DNA of 6,485 nt from contig JAXDAY010000012.1 of NCBI GenBank assembly GCA_034679345.1, forward strand, positions 1 through 6,485. Direction: 5' to 3'. Positions 6,201-6,485 of this stretch are shown here, one piece after another (within the stretch, counting starts at the first letter, position 1; every line of letters starts with the position of its first letter). The position numbers and the translations under genes are program-made. This DNA comes from JAXDAY01 sp034679345. Lineage in GTDB: Bacteria; Eisenbacteria; RBG-16-71-46; CAIMUX01; VGJL01. The notes under the pieces were generated by a model. It was not told the origin of the DNA. It saw only the letters and a program-made list of their open reading frames with translations, and searched no databases.

Positions 6201-6485
6201 ACACGGCGAACCGTGATCTGCTGCCGCAGGCCGACGAGAGGCCGGTTGGTCCCGCCGTCGAGGAGCCGCTCGTGGCGGTGCCGACCGATTACCGATTGGG
6301 CGATGCGCGGCCCAATCCGTTCAATCCGCGGACGACGATCTACTTCGATCTGCCCGAGGCGGGAGCGGTGAGAGTGCAGGTCTTCGACGTGTCGGGCCGT
6401 GTGGTTCGCACGCTGATCGACGCGACCCGTACCGCGGGCGCTCATAGCGTTGAGTGGGACGGCACCGACGACATGGGCCATCCGC
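296..6485 (+). CDS. Giant secreted multidomain protein: LVIVD beta-propeller, two beta-helices, cohesin-like, Ig/FN3, dockerin-like, FlgD-like C terminus (3' end cut by window)
   Basis: One frame runs without a stop for 2063 codons plus 1 base. The start is set by GGAGG at 286-290 and by a signal peptide: a hydrophobic core at about residues 24-38 (PIVLCMLLLGPGAVFA) with likely cleavage after A39, before QDC. Modules in order are LVIVD-like propeller repeats (60-655), two pectin-lyase-like beta-helices (665-1025, 1028-1380), a cohesin-like domain (1390-1526), Ig-like (1527-1636), FN3-like (1637-1755), dockerin-like (1756-1833), a second cohesin-like domain (1842-1974) and a FlgD-like C-terminal domain (from 1998, PNPFNP at 2006-2011). 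No enzyme active site was recognised, so an adhesive, scaffolding or carbohydrate-binding role at the cell surface is inference. LVIVD propellers and FlgD-like C termini are typical of very large exported proteins of uncultured FCB phyla. If the terminal 104-bp identity marks one locus, the gene ends at the TAA of 179-181 and encodes 2088 residues. I am confident in the reading frame, less so in exact domain borders. Confidence 0.93.
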   Translation, partial: MKCDVVPSEEEASRLNLAWRVVQPIVLCMLLLGPGAVFAQDCIEYGDYIHRLGIAHVTDDLAADGVISGSHAYVATTGSHNFLRIVDLTNPASPTQVDSIDMVGMVNDLAVQDSYLYAACSEIGLRIFDISNPLAPSAVATVPPISTGYVCVTVSGPWAYCGTDLGELVQINILDPYTPWVETSVPDPHGTFFPLDHVARSGDFVYGVSENGVMMNAYFTAPSVLLYFGSVPLTGMPVDIAVSGSYAYVACDSEALQIYDVSNPSAPVWAAMLPFRASATAYPSTDRVLIDGGLAYVAESSGDFGSAVRVVDISDPIVPVVVKEIEASAWWCYGLGVDDGLAITVNYYDPAYYNTGTFITVLDIAKPAPDPIGVLDTPGRAQGVFLRGSYAFIADASSLRIADITNPALPTEVGSVTLESGSAGRVWVDGDYAYLIGMTSGVFIADVSNPAAPSLVATLDTPGSVYDVVVREGRAYIADKDYGLQIADVSSPTSPSIILSCDTPGTAYGVALVGNHAYVADGAGGLQVVDISDPGVPIVGQLSVSNAYRIGCDGAYAYIGCSYFGLTVVDISNPTLPVLAGSYLPSHLSGRVAFDGDYIYMAGAGGGMEIYDRADPTSLVPVGSYQTQTSAAAVAVSGDYAYLAAGTAGLLVLPAQCGEVVPGGPIQVPGDYATIQAAINAASPGETIEVAAGLYAERLTINKAIDLRGAQYGIDPTPAEARTNPAAESIVDITGLGTPNPNVAIEIPDGVTGVSIDGFTLIGSPTFHYADEVVIRAWDSDIATKNCIISGYQDILWKGPGSGFTVEANRITANKNGIILQPGTGSDVTILGNTFTLGSAPATDAGPIYLTGIDGATISGNAAAGWTGGSQIAGSNNSHCDIVANSFTGGVKGVNFWGTTTFITVVGNIFTGQTNAGVGIKGQDIEIRDNSISGNQVGVKIEFNVITTERVTIRGNDLSGNTGLSLEVGDTVVDTVDASGNWYGSSDPAVVAAEVTAGKADYTPWLASGADTSADPGFQGDFTGIWIDDSSPQVGGLGRFAEGLEMVSGSTITVAPGSYAETITFPADYAKAGVTIEGAAGSRPAVTGGVLIANAGAINGLTLRNLLLTGVPTGSDEILRFANTGAVNDFAIDLCVVDGENVSGRHGLAGNLLGASFSVTNSEFKRILGFAVLDMDSSSDYSPWGGNGLPLTAVIFSDNYVHECNGTISLRGHYVSKTPLVTVEDNKIENIGGNEGEQGEQWAGIEINHAQALSFLRNAIDNVSQGAYGEGQAVQLWDVETIDMRNNSMASCYQGLYVFGGGSGNPYGGPYAVPGGSITTNNISGNSQYGVSVDPGATGGPMTALGNWWGDASGPLNATLNPDGLGNSVSDNVLFDPWIGAAGSENVVCLADPEEISHADWTGSLYAGVVTARYLGGGSDALYGYSIDVEWDNAIVNLVSITRPASGPFATAPLFQVVNLGESKRRVDAALGADHPGTLGPDDLFRVTYSGVACGSSPVNLTPIKFRNAENQTLYGFFEDDGEVVVDTEVPVITLSSITRTNLMDTGYAKNGDDLTVAVTITDGCGVDSLEVLADFSGLLDGGGAAVTPTSYAGGVATWILTDVTLASPDGLKTATVTVTDALGNMASQGVTIYADNTKPTVEVTALTATTAHNEVALAWTNPSEDPDLDNYGIMIRRGDWAEVDYPEYTGAEAVFPDSVGGTRVLHSVGMPASYDDVFASTGAERDIHAYTVFVFDRACNYSVGTTAPRMVTNYWLGDVSPNSWPTSIGDGRVETIDISALGGTYYLPTDNALWNPHCDVGPTDDGSRFGIPLTDGLVDFEDLMIFSMNYTRVLPLQGEGPTLVSLGSNASGGIALGIGPMPARVHAGQMLRVPILLRGDVQNVQGVRAALRFDQAIFRFDGAEVSSAIGSEEHFFMCQPLSSSVGLDLALLGADASMEGEGTVFIVRLQVLHTGAASFALTGGKVRDTANRDLLPQADERPVGPAVEEPLVAVPTDYRLGDARPNPFNPRTTIYFDLPEAGAVRVQVFDVSGRVVRTLIDATRTAGAHSVEWDGTDDMGHP
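539..2263 (+). repeat. Fourteen LVIVD-like beta-propeller repeats (protein-level, about 126 bp period)
   Basis: The hallmark L-x-I-x-D-(I/V)-(S/T)-(N/D)-P-x-x-P recurs through the N-terminal third of the giant protein. Motif starts fall at about residues 82, 125, 168, 212, 256, 308, 358, 399, 442, 484, 526, 566, 608 and 650. Good copies include LRIFDISNPLAP, LQIYDVSNPSAP, VRVVDISDPIVP, VFIADVSNPAAP and LTVVDISNPTLP. Repeats 3, 4 and 7 are degenerate and the last keeps only LLVLPA. Between motifs lies a second conserved strand, (A/S)YAY(V/I)(A/G). Spacing is 40-44 residues except for the longer steps after repeats 5 and 6 (52 and 50). Such repeats form one blade each of a beta-propeller. Fourteen blades would fit two seven-bladed propellers, which is inference. 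At DNA level the copies have diverged and are not exact tandem repeats. Confidence 0.85.
2288..4435 (+). other. Two consecutive right-handed beta-helix (pectin-lyase-like) modules within the giant protein
   Basis: Module 1 opens at residue 665 with the signature DYATIQAAINAASPGETI followed by VAAGLYAE, the usual entry to pectin-lyase-fold / NosD-type helices. It then shows many short rungs with G-N-x-(I/F) and N-x-I-S-G-N turns, and ends at GNWYGSSDP (about 980-988) plus a DYTPWL tail near 1001-1006. Module 2 repeats the plan: ITVAPGSYAETITF near 1051, rungs such as DNKIENI, RNAIDNV and NNISGN, then GNWWGDASGP (about 1346-1355) and FDPWIG near 1375. The GNW(W/Y)G-x-x-x-(G/D)P closing motif followed by a PW tail is common at the end of such helices. 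The fold often binds or cleaves polysaccharides, but no catalytic set was identified, so enzyme activity should not be assumed. Confidence 0.8.
4463..4873 (+). other. First cohesin-like domain within the giant protein
   Basis: Residues about 1390-1526 form a beta-rich stretch with the order expected for a cohesin-type sandwich. A strand containing YSIDVEWDNAIVNLVSIT resembles the cohesin core in which a strand is followed by (Y/F)D-x-x-x-(V/L). Later come a DDLFRVTYSG strand, a strand with LTPIKFRNAENQ, and a final DGEVVV strand. In cellulosomal proteins cohesins bind dockerins; stand-alone cohesin-like domains also occur in many non-cellulosomal surface proteins. The assignment is by pattern only and another beta-sandwich family is possible. 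Confidence 0.55.
4874..5560 (+). other. Ig-like domain followed by fibronectin-III-like domain within the giant protein
   Basis: Residues about 1527-1636 begin DTEVPVITLSS and end with KTATVTVTDALGN and a YADNTKP linker. The (D)T-x-(V/K)P(V/T)I start and the T(V/A)T(V/I)TDA-x-GN end are typical of bacterial Ig-like repeats. Residues about 1637-1755 follow as a FN3-like module: VALAWTNPSEDPDLDNYGI carries the W and the D(L/I)-x-x-Y of FN3 domains that precede dockerins, and HAYTVFVFDRACNYS supplies the closing strand. These are probably spacers or binding modules that hold the flanking cohesin- and dockerin-like units apart. Confidence 0.7.
5561..5799 (+). other. Dockerin-like module with two lengthened calcium-loop-like segments
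   Basis: Residues about 1756-1833 contain two related segments. The first reads LGDVSPNSWPTSIGDGRVETIDISAL; its GD-V, DG-x-V and D-(I/L) pieces match the dockerin type I pattern GDVNxDGxVxxxDL, with about seven residues inserted between the GDV and the DG. The second starts CDVGPTDDGSRFG and continues LTDGLVDFEDLMIFSMNY, with an even longer insert. Dockerins bind cohesins through two EF-hand-like calcium loops. Whether these stretched loops still bind calcium cannot be told from sequence. The duplicated plan and the -DG-x-V-x-x-x-D-(I/L)- spacing make the assignment fairly good. Confidence 0.65.
5819..6217 (+). other. Second cohesin-like domain within the giant protein
   Basis: Residues about 1842-1974 lie between the dockerin-like module and the C-terminal domain. 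The signs are an opening strand, then VHAGQMLRVPILLRG, which matches the cohesin start (V-x-x-G-x-x-(V/L)-x-V-P-(I/V)). Next come VQGVRAALRFDQAIFRFDGAEV, which matches the core in which a strand with (L/F)-x-(F/Y)D is followed by (L/F)-x-(F/V), and later GTVFIVRLQVLHTG, like the G-x-(L/V)-x-x-(I/V)-x-F strand. This is a clearer cohesin match than the first one at about 1390-1526. Confidence 0.65.
6287..6485 (+). other. FlgD-like / type IX-like C-terminal sorting domain (cut by window edge)
   Basis: From residue about 1998 the protein reads DYRLGDARPNPFNPRTTIYF, then LPEAGAVRVQVFDVSGRVV, and continues to the window edge at residue 2063. PNPFNP-x-TTI-x-(Y/F)-x-LP is the usual opening of this domain, normally the last 80-90 residues of an exported protein. 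About 25 residues are missing here; the upstream fragment at 1-181 supplies a perfectly matching end. Confidence 0.88.
6382..6485 (+). repeat. Right copy of a 104-bp exact direct repeat
   Basis: Identical to bases 1-104, with an offset of 6381 bp (3 x 2127, so the frame is kept). The match is flush with the right edge and with the left edge, as expected of overlapping contig ends, though tandem paralogs sharing a 3' end could also give it. Confidence 0.95.

Noticed and set aside
1..6485. Genuine small plasmid or phage genome, suggested by the terminal repeat
   Set aside because: No replication, mobilisation or structural phage gene, and no origin-like repeats; nearly the whole length is one secreted protein gene. 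Overlapping contig ends or paralogous 3' ends explain the repeat better.

Overview
The window holds a single very large gene, plus the last 59 codons of a gene (or gene copy) upstream of it. Both read on the + strand. DNA is GC-rich with mostly G/C-ending codons. The proteins carry the PNPFNP / FDVSGRVVRTL / SGIYFY signature of FlgD-like C-terminal sorting domains. That signature, together with LVIVD repeats and cohesin/dockerin-like modules, suggests an uncultured bacterium of the FCB side of the tree (for example the Candidatus Eisenbacteria / Latescibacteria / Zixibacteria type). The taxonomic placement is inference; no marker gene is present.

Layout. Bases 1-181 are the 3' end of a CDS that encodes a FlgD-like C-terminal domain and stops at TAA 179-181. 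Bases 182-295 are a short spacer with a GGAGG ribosome binding site just before ATG 296. From 296 one uninterrupted frame runs to the window edge at 6485 (2063 codons plus 1 base, no stop seen). In order the protein has: a signal peptide (about residues 1-39); fourteen LVIVD-like beta-propeller repeats at about 42-residue spacing (about 60-655); two consecutive right-handed beta-helix modules (about 665-1025 and 1028-1380); a cohesin-like domain (about 1390-1526); a bacterial Ig-like domain (about 1527-1636); a fibronectin-III-like domain (about 1637-1755); a dockerin-like module with lengthened loops (about 1756-1833); a second cohesin-like domain (about 1842-1974); and the start of a FlgD-like C-terminal domain (from about 1998). 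It has the build of a secreted or surface-anchored giant protein. No catalytic domain is evident.

The main structural oddity is that bases 1-104 are identical to bases 6382-6485, flush with both window edges and in the same codon register. Joining the ends gives a 6381-bp circle in which the gene closes on the stop at 179-181, as a 2088-residue protein. This could be a contig whose ends overlap, or a collapsed array of tandem paralogs that share a near-identical C-terminal domain. It could also be two neighbouring genes with the same 3' end. The sequence alone does not decide, but an assembly or multi-copy-domain explanation is more likely than a real plasmid, because there is no replication gene or origin.

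All other long open frames, including three large antisense ones, are shadows of this gene. I saw no RNA genes, mobile elements, CRISPR arrays or convincing terminators.
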